Assembly (NCBI GenBank): GCA_037893245.1
Contig: JBAIAA010000608.1
Coordinates: forward strand, 558,001 to 622,000
DNA length: 64,000 nt
Direction: 5' to 3'
Origin: Crossaster papposus
Lineage: Eukaryota > Echinodermata > Asteroidea > Velatida > Solasteridae
Shown here: piece by piece, positions 54,931 through 64,000 of the stretch
Layout of the letters: each line of letters begins with the position of its first letter
How positions within the stretch are numbered: position 1 is the stretch's first letter
Notes under the pieces: model-generated
Databases searched by the model: none
Told to the model about the DNA's origin: nothing
What the model saw: only the letters and a program-made list of their open reading frames with translations
Made by a program: the position numbers and the translations under genes

Positions 54931-55415
54931 TGGGGCCGTATCGTAAGTCCGGACGTCTAATAAGTTCGACGCCTCATAAGTCTGAAATTTCGAAATGATG
55001 AGGCGTCGGATTTATGAGGCATCCGACGTATAGTATTCGGCCTCGTAGCGCCGACGCTTCATAAGTCGGATGCCTCATAAGTCCGACGTCGGACAAAAAA
55101 GCAAATTTTAATGTCGGACTTTTTCTAATAATAATTATAATAATTCGGTAGGCTAATCATCCTTACTCGCAGCTGGTGTGCTGAATTGCAAAGGACGCGG
55201 CTACAGCGTGGTCGAGCCGCTGGCATGTAAAGGCGCCTATGGCAGCCGGCCACATCGACTCATTATGACTACGGAGCACAGCCTGAGATCGAAAGTGTTG
55301 GGGCGTCTGACTTGTGGGGCGTGTCACTTATGGGGCGTGTCACTTATGGGGCGTCGGACTTATGGGGCGTCGGACTTATGAAGCGACGGACTTACGGGGC
55401 GTCGGACATCTGGGG
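54931..55415. repeat. Palindromic/tandem GGCGTCGGACTTATG array
   Basis: 54937-55110 holds the 15-base word and its reverse complement (CATAAGTCCGACGCC) in alternating orientation with small changes. 55300-55415 holds about six direct copies at 18-21 base spacing. A weaker version exists in every block A. The middle stretch 55130-55300 is unique and shows nothing recognisable. The alternating part could extrude as a cruciform. Confidence 0.75.
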
Positions 55416-56372
55416 TATCGCTTCAACGCTTGCGCGGATTACAAACCAACGAACATACATTCCCAAAGACGCGTCTCTGAAACGCATCTTTTGAAATAAA
55501 ATTCTTTTATTTATTTTTTTCTACAAAATGACAGCATACCAGAAGGGATAATTTTACAGAGAATATTTAATGTCATTAATATACTTAGGCTACATTAAGT
55601 AAGCTTTTCAACAATAATTTGCGCGGCTACTTTTTGGATAGCTGCAAATGGTATACCTTAGCTTTAACTTCTACTCATTTTAAAGATATGTACATGTATG
55701 TGTGACTCAACCCAAGAAAACGAGTCGCAAGTTACCAGATCCACTTTGGAGTAACAGACCTTTTAACAATATTCAGCTCAATAGAAATCTATGACAGCAA
55801 TCAACGTTCTCGCCCAAATAACATCTGTATAATGTATGAAGGTTAAGTCTACCAGAGTGATATATAGGGCTTATGGGACTACCGAAATGAGGAGCAAAAT
55901 TGATGTGCTGTTTACACACATTATGCCTGCAGTGGTTGGCGGACTTAGGGCAAGGATTCACCGCTCCTTAGCTCACCATGTCCTATCTGATTTTGTAGGA
56001 GCTTCAGCTTGGTAGGATGCGACTTAACAAACAATATTTTACAGTTGAGACCTATGCCTCTGATGTTCCAAAAACCACGCGAACTTTTTACGTTTTAGCC
56101 AAATGAATAATGTTTCAGCAAGCATAAATGTACAAATCATACGAACTAGAAACATCTTGGTTATTAGTTACTAGACTGTTTCTACAGATATCTACACAAT
56201 TCGCCCAAAAAACACAAGGCTAGTTCCCATTGTGCGTCTTGGCGCCAATGCTATAGAAAAAGAAGCCGAATCGTTACTAATTGTCTGCGTTGGGGGCACA
56301 CCGCCTAAAAACGTACTCTTATCGCCATGGCAGATGGTTGATACATCACACGACAGCTTCCCCAGGACTGCT
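55416..56372. repeat. Spacer block B, unit 8 (5'-truncated)
   Basis: Only the right two thirds of block B is present (from GCTTCAACGCTTGCGCGG), so the foldback is missing. The left border joins the palindromic array directly. Close to unit 4 over 56000-56370. Non-coding. Confidence 0.75.
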
Positions 56373-56645
56373 TCACACCTGTTGGAAGATTTTGACAGAG
56401 ACCTTATCAGCCACCATGAGGCCTCCACTTGTCGTGAATGTCAGTCCATAGGAAGAGTGAATCTGCAGGCCACCCGCCCGATGGAGACTCCCTCAGGTGA
56501 ATAATGATGCACTTCACAGCTGCCGACTTCATCTTCTTCGAGATAAACGCAAACATAGATGTCCCTAGTATCATCGCAACACACACCAGAGGGTTGTACA
56601 GGCTCCCCGTCAAACGATGTAATTACATTAAACATCTCATTAGTG
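56373..56645 (-). pseudogene. Relic TRIM propeller tail, unit 8
   Basis: FNVITSFDGEPVQPSG, YVCVYLEEDEVGS, VHHYSPEGVSIG, with the majority frameshift (one base short) and an additional three-base loss near the end. Confidence 0.82.
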
Positions 56646-57378
56646 CTGTTTTTTTCCTCAAGAAAGGGAATTGCGGTATGTGTTCAATTACTTTTTATAC
56701 ACTTTGAATTGTTCTTACTGGTATCACGAAAGTCGTATATTTCGCGCCCCACAGGGTCTCGAGATAGGTGTAACCTAAATCGCTGCAACATCAAGATGGA
56801 CCGATGCCTCTGTTTATTGTTTAGTTATGACGAGTTGTCGCCATTCTGCACTGACTGACTCATGTTCGCTGGGATATCTTGACAGAGGAACATTCTATAA
56901 TTATACAAAATCCTCAAACAATCGCAATTAAGGCTAGTCCCATTGTGCGCCTTGGCATGGTGCCTATGCAGGGGAGGATGCAGGAATTGATGAATGTGGG
57001 ATCCTAGCCATGGGCGGTAAGTCTGGGGGCTCTCCCCCCGAAATGTTTTTATAGTAGAAACTCTGAGGTGCATTCTGGCACATTATGAGCCAATTTTTCT
57101 TATAGTGACAGGGGTAAAAACATCTTTATTTGTAGTTCTCAAAAAAACACTGCAGCACCGTGGGCGGTAACGGTGTAAAAAATGGCAGCACTCAAAGTGT
57201 TTAAAAACAATTAAAAAAAATAATACAAATAAATAAATGTGGGGTCCGGACCCCAGGACCCCCTGGATCCGCACCTGCCTATGCTAGAAAACGAGGCGGA
57301 ATCGTTATGAACTGTTTGCCTATTCTGTAGTGTTTAGTGATTGCACATGGCTAATGAAATCGCGCGACATTTGTTCGC
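56646..57378 (-). other. Block D: 3' flank of gene 8
   Basis: Shared flank carrying a 309-base MITE (56969-57277). AATAAA at 56813-56818 on the minus strand; without the MITE it would be about 250 bases from the stop. The post-stop hairpin is damaged (GCGAACAAATGTCGC). Confidence 0.5.
56969..57277. mobile_element. hAT-like MITE in the gene 8 3' flank
   Basis: The ends pair as CAGGGGAGGATGCAGG and, reversed from the right, CAGGTGCGGATCCAGG, the CAGGGGCGGATCCAGG type common in hAT MITEs. The left flank is TGCCTATG and the right side reads CACCTGCCTATG, which fits an 8-base TGCCTATG duplication with one TG lost by slippage. The uninterrupted site GTGCCTATGCTAG is present in the other units. Non-coding; it contains GGGGTCCGGACCCC near its right end. 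Confidence 0.82.
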
Positions 57379-59292
57379 TTATACCCGCTGGAAGATCTTA
57401 ACTGACTCCCCATCAGCCACCACGAGGTCTCCGCTCGGTGTGAATGTCAATCCTTGGGGTTCGTAAAGTCCGCGAGCTACCTGCCCGATGAAGACTCCCT
57501 CTGGTGAATAATGGTGCACTTCACCGCGTTCACTTTCATAGATATAAACGCAAACATAGATGTCCCCAGCACTATCGCAACACACGCCAATGGGACGTAC
57601 AGGCTCGCCGTTAAACGATGTACTGACATTAAACACCTCATCTCCCGTATAGGTAGTGCAAATCAATTTGCTCTCGTCGTAGTTTGTGAAAATCAAGCGT
57701 TCCCTGCTCCCGATGGCCAAATAGTAGTCAACCATGTCATGTGGAATGGTTGTAATCAAGGACCCATCCAGTTGGTGGAGAGATATCACCTTTCTCCCGA
57801 TTTCTAACACTGCTATACGATTCTTCTTGTCTACAACAATATCCCACAGGTCACTCTCTGAATCGACGTCTGCATCACCCTGTGATGGTGCAAACTGGCG
57901 AATAAAGTTTAGACTGGAGTCAAACACGTTTACGTGCTGTTCATCAGTGACCAGAAGTAGATCATCAGAGGTCACAGCTACTCCGCAAGGGTCATTTAAC
58001 CTCTCCACATCAGCACGTGCTTTATACACCCCACTGGGTGTAAACATTGTCAGATTCTTTTTGTCATAGTCAATAACGGCTATGTTCCCATTGGTTAGAC
58101 ACGCGACGCCCGATGCACCCTCAAATTCTTCATATCCCAGCCCACACTTGCAAAACTCTTTTTTGAGCTGCCATTTTTCTTCCTGAAGTACTTCACCGAG
58201 GTCTGTATCTGCCACGACACCTCGACATTTGACCCCGATAAATGAAAGCTCATGCTGCGCATTCTCCAATTTAAGCTCCCCCTGGAACTTCAAGTTGTGC
58301 ATCACCTTCGGTTTGAGGTCCAAAAGCTCAAAGTCGTCAGCTTGCCGCATCAATTCGTCGACTGTCGCTACGATTTGCTCGGCCTGCTCCATCTTGTCAC
58401 GGTTGCTTCTCTGGATTTCCTCAAACTTCCTATCTCGTTCTTCCCCGATTTGTGTTACTTTGTCTCTTAGAAGGCGAGATTTGTCTCTGACCTTTGCAAT
58501 CTCCTCTTCCTCTTTGGCAGTAATGTCTTTACAAGCTCGGGCCACCATGATTCTCAACCTGTTCCTAGCATGCGTCAGTGAAGCATCGGCGACTTTGGAT
58601 TCGTTTTGCCTCTTGTCAAATCTTTGCAGAATCTCGCCGACGTCCTGACGGTACGATTGTATGGCATCTCCGACTTCTCTGTATTTATGCTCTGCTGTGC
58701 GATGATCTAACGCAGCACATTTCGCACACGCCAAGGTCTTGCATGTCTCGCAGTAAAAACAGAGATCGTGGTTAGAGTGCTTGTTGCATTGTGGAGTATC
58801 TTTCTTCTGGGGAGCCATCGGTGTTACATCGAGTCTGTTTTCTTCTTTTCCAATGATCCGATGGTGTCTCATGGAGTTAATGCGCTCGTGGGCTTCTTGG
58901 CATTTGGCGCAGATGATTTTACAGCAGTCTAAGCACCTCGAGACGGCTTCTAAGCCCTCATCACATTCCTCACATGTTGGAGCATCTGCTGGTGCGTGTC
59001 CTAGCAACTGCTCCTGCTTGTTAAATTCATCAACGAGGGAACTCAAGAAAAAGCTGCTGGGTAGACCCTGCAATCCAGTGTCTGGTACCGCAGTTGCCCG
59101 CCTGCAAACCGGGCAAGAAATCTTGTCTGCATTGGGTGGCTGGCTGCCGATGAGCTCGTCCAGGCAGTTCAGGCAGAAGCTGTGCAGACAGTCTAGCATC
59201 TTGGGATCGGTGAAACGACAGCAACAAATCGGGCATTCCAGGTGTCCCCGACTGATCGTACCCAGCATGGATTTGGCTGCAGCTTCCGCCAT
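57379..59292 (-). CDS. TRIM-NHL E3 ubiquitin ligase, gene 8
   Basis: 637 aa, ATG at 59292 (MAEAAAKS). Zinc ligands complete; B-box 1 of the HERINSMRHH type (genes 2 and 5). The coiled-coil segment KRQNESKVADASL partly matches genes 5 and 6. The propeller joins FCKCGLGYEEFEG and YDKKNLTMFTPSGVY (gene 3 type) to ERLNDPCGVAVTSDD (gene 1 type), SESDLWDIVV (gene 3 type) and a private blade 5 loop IYESERGE. It is a clear example of the mosaic pattern. Function as for the family, ligand unknown. Confidence 0.95.
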   Translation of the reverse strand: MAEAAAKSMLGTISRGHLECPICCCRFTDPKMLDCLHSFCLNCLDELIGSQPPNADKISCPVCRRATAVPDTGLQGLPSSFFLSSLVDEFNKQEQLLGHAPADAPTCEECDEGLEAVSRCLDCCKIICAKCQEAHERINSMRHHRIIGKEENRLDVTPMAPQKKDTPQCNKHSNHDLCFYCETCKTLACAKCAALDHRTAEHKYREVGDAIQSYRQDVGEILQRFDKRQNESKVADASLTHARNRLRIMVARACKDITAKEEEEIAKVRDKSRLLRDKVTQIGEERDRKFEEIQRSNRDKMEQAEQIVATVDELMRQADDFELLDLKPKVMHNLKFQGELKLENAQHELSFIGVKCRGVVADTDLGEVLQEEKWQLKKEFCKCGLGYEEFEGASGVACLTNGNIAVIDYDKKNLTMFTPSGVYKARADVERLNDPCGVAVTSDDLLLVTDEQHVNVFDSSLNFIRQFAPSQGDADVDSESDLWDIVVDKKNRIAVLEIGRKVISLHQLDGSLITTIPHDMVDYYLAIGSRERLIFTNYDESKLICTTYTGDEVFNVSTSFNGEPVRPIGVCCDSAGDIYVCVYIYESERGEVHHYSPEGVFIGQVARGLYEPQGLTFTPSGDLVVADGESVKIFQRV

Positions 59293-59307
59293 CTTGTCTC
59301 GCCAAAC

Positions 59308-59667
59308 CTGCACATAGGTATTGTGATAATACCCATCACATAATTTGATTTAAAAATTAAAAAAATCTCCTAAAAACGTATTTCTTACTTAATTTACCAA
59401 ATGTTTGTGTTAGTTATTATTTAATCTATACTCTGCCACAAAAACACAAAAAACCCGAAGAAAAAATAACTTTTTGAGTTCCCCTTTAATAATTTGGTAA
59501 TAATTTTTTTCGATATCGGCAAATGGTGTATTCTACCTTTAACAACCATGAAATGTGCACTGTCGCCAAATACCACTAATGTCCCATACACCAGAATACT
59601 CCAGTTTTATTGTACATGTACCTTCAAAATATCGCCCATGATACACAAATCAGTAACAAGCACCTAC
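59308..59667 (-). other. Candidate 5' intron of gene 8
   Basis: Donor AGCAAG|GTAGGTG (first base 59667) and acceptor TATGTGCAG|G (last base 59308), about 360 bases because of the spacer deletion. Confidence 0.5.
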
Positions 59668-60326
59668 CTTGCTAGCTACCAGTAGTCACAATTCCAGCGA
59701 GACCAATTGATTTTGCTGTCTCGTTCAAGTAACAGAGGCGTTTACGATCGTTCTCGACGTTCCGCCTTTTTACCTGTAGACTAGGCCTATATCTACTTGG
59801 AAAATGGCGGCATTGTGTCGCACTATACAATGGTTTTGCTCGTTGGAACCGCTGATGCACTTTGAGCTCTGATTAAATAGAGATTGTACGTGACCTGTGA
59901 ACTGGGAGGTTCCGCGACTCGCAAATAATTGTTTTACATTGCAGCGAAGGGTTTCTTGTCGTAACACTGCCAATTCCATTTTAAAAAGGAGACTCACAAA
60001 TACAAAGTACAGTGTACACAGCGCTAGGGCTAGGGTTAGGGTTGGGGTTCGATCATTAGTTGCGCGAATCAACGTTTCCCAGCGCCAAGTATGTAGGCGG
60101 TTCGCGACCGAGCGAAACAATGGTTATGATGACGATGCTGAATATTGTACTATATACGAGTAGTATAGTGCCGATGTTTATGGAAGTTCTTTGTTTCAAC
60201 ATTGCCATTTGTTGTTTTGCATTTTCATATGAAGCGATATATGGTACGGATAGAACCCCCTTCTTTGTGATGGTCATTGTGCTTGCGGAATGGTGTGGTT
60301 TCTTTTTAGGTTTTTAGAGGGGGGAA

Positions 60327-60353
60327 GGGGGGGGGGGGGGGGGGGGGGGGGGG
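60327..60353. repeat. G27 homopolymer
   Basis: Twenty-seven consecutive G, in place of the GGGAGGGGGGTGTTAGG of other Y spacers. Its length may be an assembly estimate. Confidence 0.8.
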
Positions 60354-60411
60354 TGCGGGTGCGTGCGTTCGGCAACAATAGTCTAGGAGTGTATATGTAT
60401 GGGGGACTAAG

Positions 60412-61236
60412 GGGGAGTCGCTCGGTCCCATATTTTGCTGGGTACATGCATTTTGGTTGTGCCCATTCACCTACCAAACTTCAGCCAGCGCATAGCACGA
60501 AGCCCATTTTATTTATTTTGTTCTAGATGCTCTGTGGTGCAATCTGAGGCGATATCTGACCACTTTCCTCTGAAGTGATGTTTCGGTTTATTTTGCAGTA
60601 AAATAAGGTTTCCTTAGCAACCCCCCCCCCTCCCCCCTCCCCACTCCCCCCTCCCCCTCCCCCTCCCCCTCCCCCCTCCCCCTCCCCCTCCCCCTCCTCT
60701 ATCCGCCATTGTAGTAGTTATGAGTATTGAGAAATAAGGCAAACACGCGTGTTAATTATGACGGGCCGTAACTCCGACGTCTCATAAGTCTCATAAATAT
60801 GAGGCGTCAGACTTACGAGAGGATCACATTATGATTACAATGCTGAAATTAAATTATTTACAGACCTGACAACAATATAAATTTGTAATTAACTTTTCAG
60901 CTAATTTACCACCTTCATTATGGTTTTTTTAGGCTGATGGTATTGTCGGATGCAGTTTGCAAGATCAATTCTTCTCACCGCCAATTGTAAATATCCTTAG
61001 CGTTGATTTGACTAAATGATCTTTTATGGACAGAGTGGGCAGCCTGACGGGACAACGGACTGCTTTAAATTTAGCTTTTAACTTCTAGTCTTTTTAATAG
61101 ATCTATGCGTGTATGTGTAACTCAACCCAACAAAATGAGTCACAAAATGAGTTGACAGCAATCAACGTTTTTGTCCAATTAATATCTGTATAATGTATTA
61201 AGGTTAACCCTTTCAATCCCACCCACTCACAGCTAA
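60412..61236. repeat. Spacer block A, unit 9
   Basis: Block A of the long C-tract type (60619-60697), like units 1 and 5, with about 50 bases missing near 60580. Non-coding. Confidence 0.8.
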
Positions 61237-62901
61237 CGGCGAGTAATTATTAACGAAATTCGAATTTGAAATTAGGAGCCTCTCGCTGGTGGCGCTAGCA
61301 CCGGTATGTGCATGCGCTTTTTCGACGGCACGCTCAACGCGCGTTGTATTGTATACATTATACAAAGCGCATTGAGCATGCAGTCGAAATCTAAAGATAG
61401 GTACTTGGCAACTATTCAACATCTGATGAAGTTTGATCTCGGTAAATGTATACATGTATATAACATTAATACAAATACCTAGGAGAGTTGATAGCTTCTG
61501 ATTGGTCGAGACTCGATCACGCGGAGGGCATTGTTTTGTAGAAATGGTCCTGGCTTTAAAAAATATGAGGACAATTCACTGTTGATTCCCTAAATGAAAA
61601 GGTATTTGTTAAAGGGAATAACAGGGTGAGGACATAGTCATTCACTGTGTGATAACGTACTGGGTAGGGGGTGACCGCCGGTAATAAACCTCGCCTTCGG
61701 CTTGGTCCATTGCTATTGGTCATCCCCAACCCGGTCCGTTATCACGCAGTACTGACCAGGTCCTCGCCCTGTTATGCCCTACATATTGTACGACTTTGAA
61801 TTCAATTCAACATTTGCCGAATCTCAATTTGTATTGCGACCACAATCGGCATTTGGGGCACGTTCTCATTCAGCCGACTGCAGCTACGCGCGTGCCATGC
61901 ATTAAACCGACCAATAAAAGCGTTCGCATCGCTCCAACGCTGGCGCGGAGTACGAACCAACGAACAGAAATTTAAAAAGACGCGTCTCTGAAACGCATCT
62001 TTGGAAATGAAATTCTTTTATTTATTTTTTTCTTTAAAATGACAGCATGCCAGAAGGGATAATTACACAGGGAGCTTTTAATGTCATTAATATATTTAAG
62101 CTACATTAAGTAAGCTTTTCAACAATAATTTGCATGACTACTTTTGGGATAGCTGCAAATGGTATACTTTAGCTTTAACTTCTACTTTTTTTAAAGAGCT
62201 GTACATGTACATGTGACTCAACCCAACAAAATGAGTCGCAAGTCACAAGAGCTACCTTTGGGTAACAGACCTTTAACAATATTCAGCTCAATAGAAATCT
62301 ATGGCAGCAATCAACGTTCTTGCCCAAATAATTATGTATAATGTAAGAAGGTTAAGTCTACCAGAGTGATATATGGGGCTTATGGGACTACCAAAATGAG
62401 GAGCAAAACTGATGTGCTGTTTACACACATTATGCCTGCAGTGGTTGGCGGACTTAGGGCAAGGATGGACCGCTTCTTAGCTCACCATGTCCTATCTGAT
62501 TTTTTAGGAGCTTCAGCTTGGTGGAATGCGACTTAACAAACATTATTTACAGTTGAGACCTATGCCTCCAATGTTCCAAAAACCACGCCAACCTTTTACG
62601 TTTTAGCCAAATGAATAATGTTTCAGCAAACATAAATATACAATGAATACGAAATAGAAACATCTTTTTTTTTCTCGTTAGAAGTTTGGTTATTAGTTAC
62701 TGAACTTTTTCTACAGATATCTACACAATTCGCCCCAAAACCACAAGGCTAGTTCCCATTGTGCGTCTTGGCGTCAATGCTATAGAAAAAGAAGCACAAT
62801 CGTTACAAATTGTCTGCGTTGGGGGCACACTGCCTAAAAATGTAATCTTGTCGCCATGGCAGATGGTTGATACATCACACGACATCTAAGGACTCATTTA
62901 C
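61237..62901. repeat. Spacer block B, unit 9
   Basis: Counterpart of 866-2545, with foldback at 61614-61780. Non-coding. Confidence 0.8.
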
Positions 62902-63180
62902 TCACACATGTTGGAAGATTTTGACTGAGACCTTATCATCAGCCACCATGAGGCCTCCGCTTGGCGTGAATGTCAGTCCATAGGAAGAGTGAATCTGCAG
63001 GCCACCCGCCCGATGGAGACTCCGTCGAGTGAATAATGATGTACTTCATCGCTGCCGACTTCATCTTCTTCGAGATAAACGCAAACATAGATGTCCCCAG
63101 CATCATCGCAACACACGCCAGAGGGTCGTACAGGCTCCCCGTCAAACGATGTACTGACATTAAACACTTCATTGGTGTTT
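62902..63180 (-). pseudogene. Relic TRIM propeller tail, unit 9
   Basis: NEVFNVSTSFDGEPVRPSG, YVCVYLEEDEVGSDE and VHHYSLDGVSIG, then the majority frameshift and VSVKIFQHV. Upstream of NEV the homology to TRIM genes ends. Confidence 0.85.
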
Positions 63181-63675
63181 CTTCCTTCAAGGAAAGGAAA
63201 TTGCGGTATGTGTTCAATTACGCAGCATAGTTGTATCACTCACAACATTTTTAAACGATTTCAAATAATGTTTTTATCTGTTTTTGGTGTGTGTGCAATG
63301 TTAATTAACTGTTATACAATTATAAATGTTCGTACTGGTATCACGAAAGTCGTGTTTTTCGCGACCCACAGGGGCTCGAGATAGGTGTAGCCTAAATCGC
63401 TGCAACATCAAGATGGACCGATGCCTCTCTTTATTGTTCAATTATGACGAGTTGTTGCCATTCTGCACTGACTCATACTCGCTGGGATATCTTGACAGAG
63501 GAACATTCTATAATTATACAGAATCCTCAAACAAACGCAATTAAGGCTAGTCCAATTGTGTGTCTTGGCATGGTGCCTATGCTAGAAACGAGGCGGGATC
63601 GTTATGAACTGTCTGCCTATTCAGTAGTGTTTAGTGATTACAGATGGATAATGAAATCGCACGATATTTTGTCGC
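63181..63675 (-). other. Block D: 3' flank of gene 9
   Basis: Shared flank with AATAAA at 63430-63435 (minus strand). It carries the uninterrupted CTATTCAG site near 63617-63624 that corresponds to the transposon-filled site of unit 3. The post-stop hairpin has a mismatch (TGTCGC became TATCGT). Confidence 0.5.
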
Positions 63676-64000
63676 TCACACCCGCTGGAAGATCTTAACT
63701 GACTTCCCATCAGCCACCACGAGGTCACCGCTTGGCGTGAATGTCAATTTTTTGGGATTGAAAAGTCCGCGAGCTACCTGCCCGATAAAGACTCCTTTAG
63801 GTGAATAATGGTGCACTTCACCGCTGCCGAATTGATTATTGATATCAACGGAAACATAGATGTCCCCAGCATCATCGCAACACACGCCAGAGGGTCGTAC
63901 AGGCTCTCCGTCAAACGATGTACTGACAATAAACACCTCATCTCCCGTATAGGTAGTGCAAATCAATTTGCTATCACCGTAGTTTGTGAAGATCAAGCGT
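63676..64000 (-). CDS. TRIM-NHL E3 ubiquitin ligase, gene 9 (3' part only)
   Basis: The last ~108 residues of a ninth gene; the coding frame is open to the window edge and continues beyond it. It shows the end of blade 4 (LIFTNYGDSKLICTTYTGDEV), blade 5 with a private loop INNQFGSGE, and blade 6 to KIFQRV and the stop. It is in frame with the other intact genes and not with the relics, so it is probably functional. Confidence 0.9.
   Translation of the reverse strand, partial: RLIFTNYGDSKLICTTYTGDEVFIVSTSFDGEPVRPSGVCCDDAGDIYVSVDINNQFGSGEVHHYSPKGVFIGQVARGLFNPKKLTFTPSGDLVVADGKSVKIFQRV

Larger units (their letters stand above)
59293..60411. repeat. Upstream spacer Y, after gene 8 (shortened)
   Basis: Lacks roughly 500 bases of the intron part found after genes 4-6. 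59335-59480 is AT-rich and unit-specific. TTAGGG-like run at 60024-60047. G27 run at 60327-60353. Non-coding. Confidence 0.7.

Overview
The window is metazoan nuclear DNA, most likely from an invertebrate deuterostome and perhaps an echinoderm. This is an inference from protein flavour: large TRIM-NHL families with two B-boxes and a single coding exon, TTAGGG-type repeats, and ISL2EU, Helitron and LINE debris. No bacterial or viral gene organisation is present.

The backbone is a tandem array of nine head-to-tail units, every gene on the minus strand. Each unit reads, left to right: (A, only some units) a spacer with a C-rich microsatellite; (B) a ~1.65 kb non-coding block with a foldback hairpin; a decayed copy of the last two beta-propeller blades of a TRIM gene (the relic tail); (D) a ~0.4 kb 3' flank with a conserved AATAAA; a full TRIM gene; then an upstream region holding a conserved splice donor. 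The upstream region is of two kinds, X (after genes 1-3) and Y (after genes 4-6 and 8). The spacer after gene 7 carries parts of both.

Eight full-length genes (stops at 3241, 10989, 20563, 25733, 32500, 39390, 51251, 57379) and one gene cut by the right edge (63676-64000) encode 637-641 aa proteins: RING C3HC4, B-box 1, B-box 2, coiled coil, six NHL-type blades. They are expected to be cytosolic E3 ubiquitin ligases of the TRIM56/TRIM-NHL kind. The N-terminal two thirds is almost invariant. Variation sits in propeller loops and in a few blocks shared by different gene subsets, a mosaic pattern suggesting gene conversion. Gene 7 looks like a chimera: family N-terminus on a distant propeller. 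A non-coding leader exon, spliced to an acceptor 15 nt before the ATG, is supported by an AAG|GTAGGT donor kept in all eight upstream regions.

Mobile DNA has inserted in single units. Because the units are paralogous, empty sites can be read directly. Examples are a 190 bp MITE with a 9 bp target duplication (5846-6035), a long-inverted-repeat MITE (13352-13922), a 792 bp ISL2EU/THAP-type element (19714-20505), a head-to-tail pair of Helitron-like elements (42816-47174), a 463 bp unclassified insert (48851-49313) and a hAT-like MITE (56969-57277). The second Helitron-like copy holds 21 copies of a 144 bp minisatellite with an 863 bp higher-order period. Two X spacers carry a fossil LINE reverse-transcriptase tail whose ~156 bp segment is itself tandemly amplified. 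No tRNA, rRNA or CRISPR array was seen. Similarity statements come from reading by eye; no alignment was computed.
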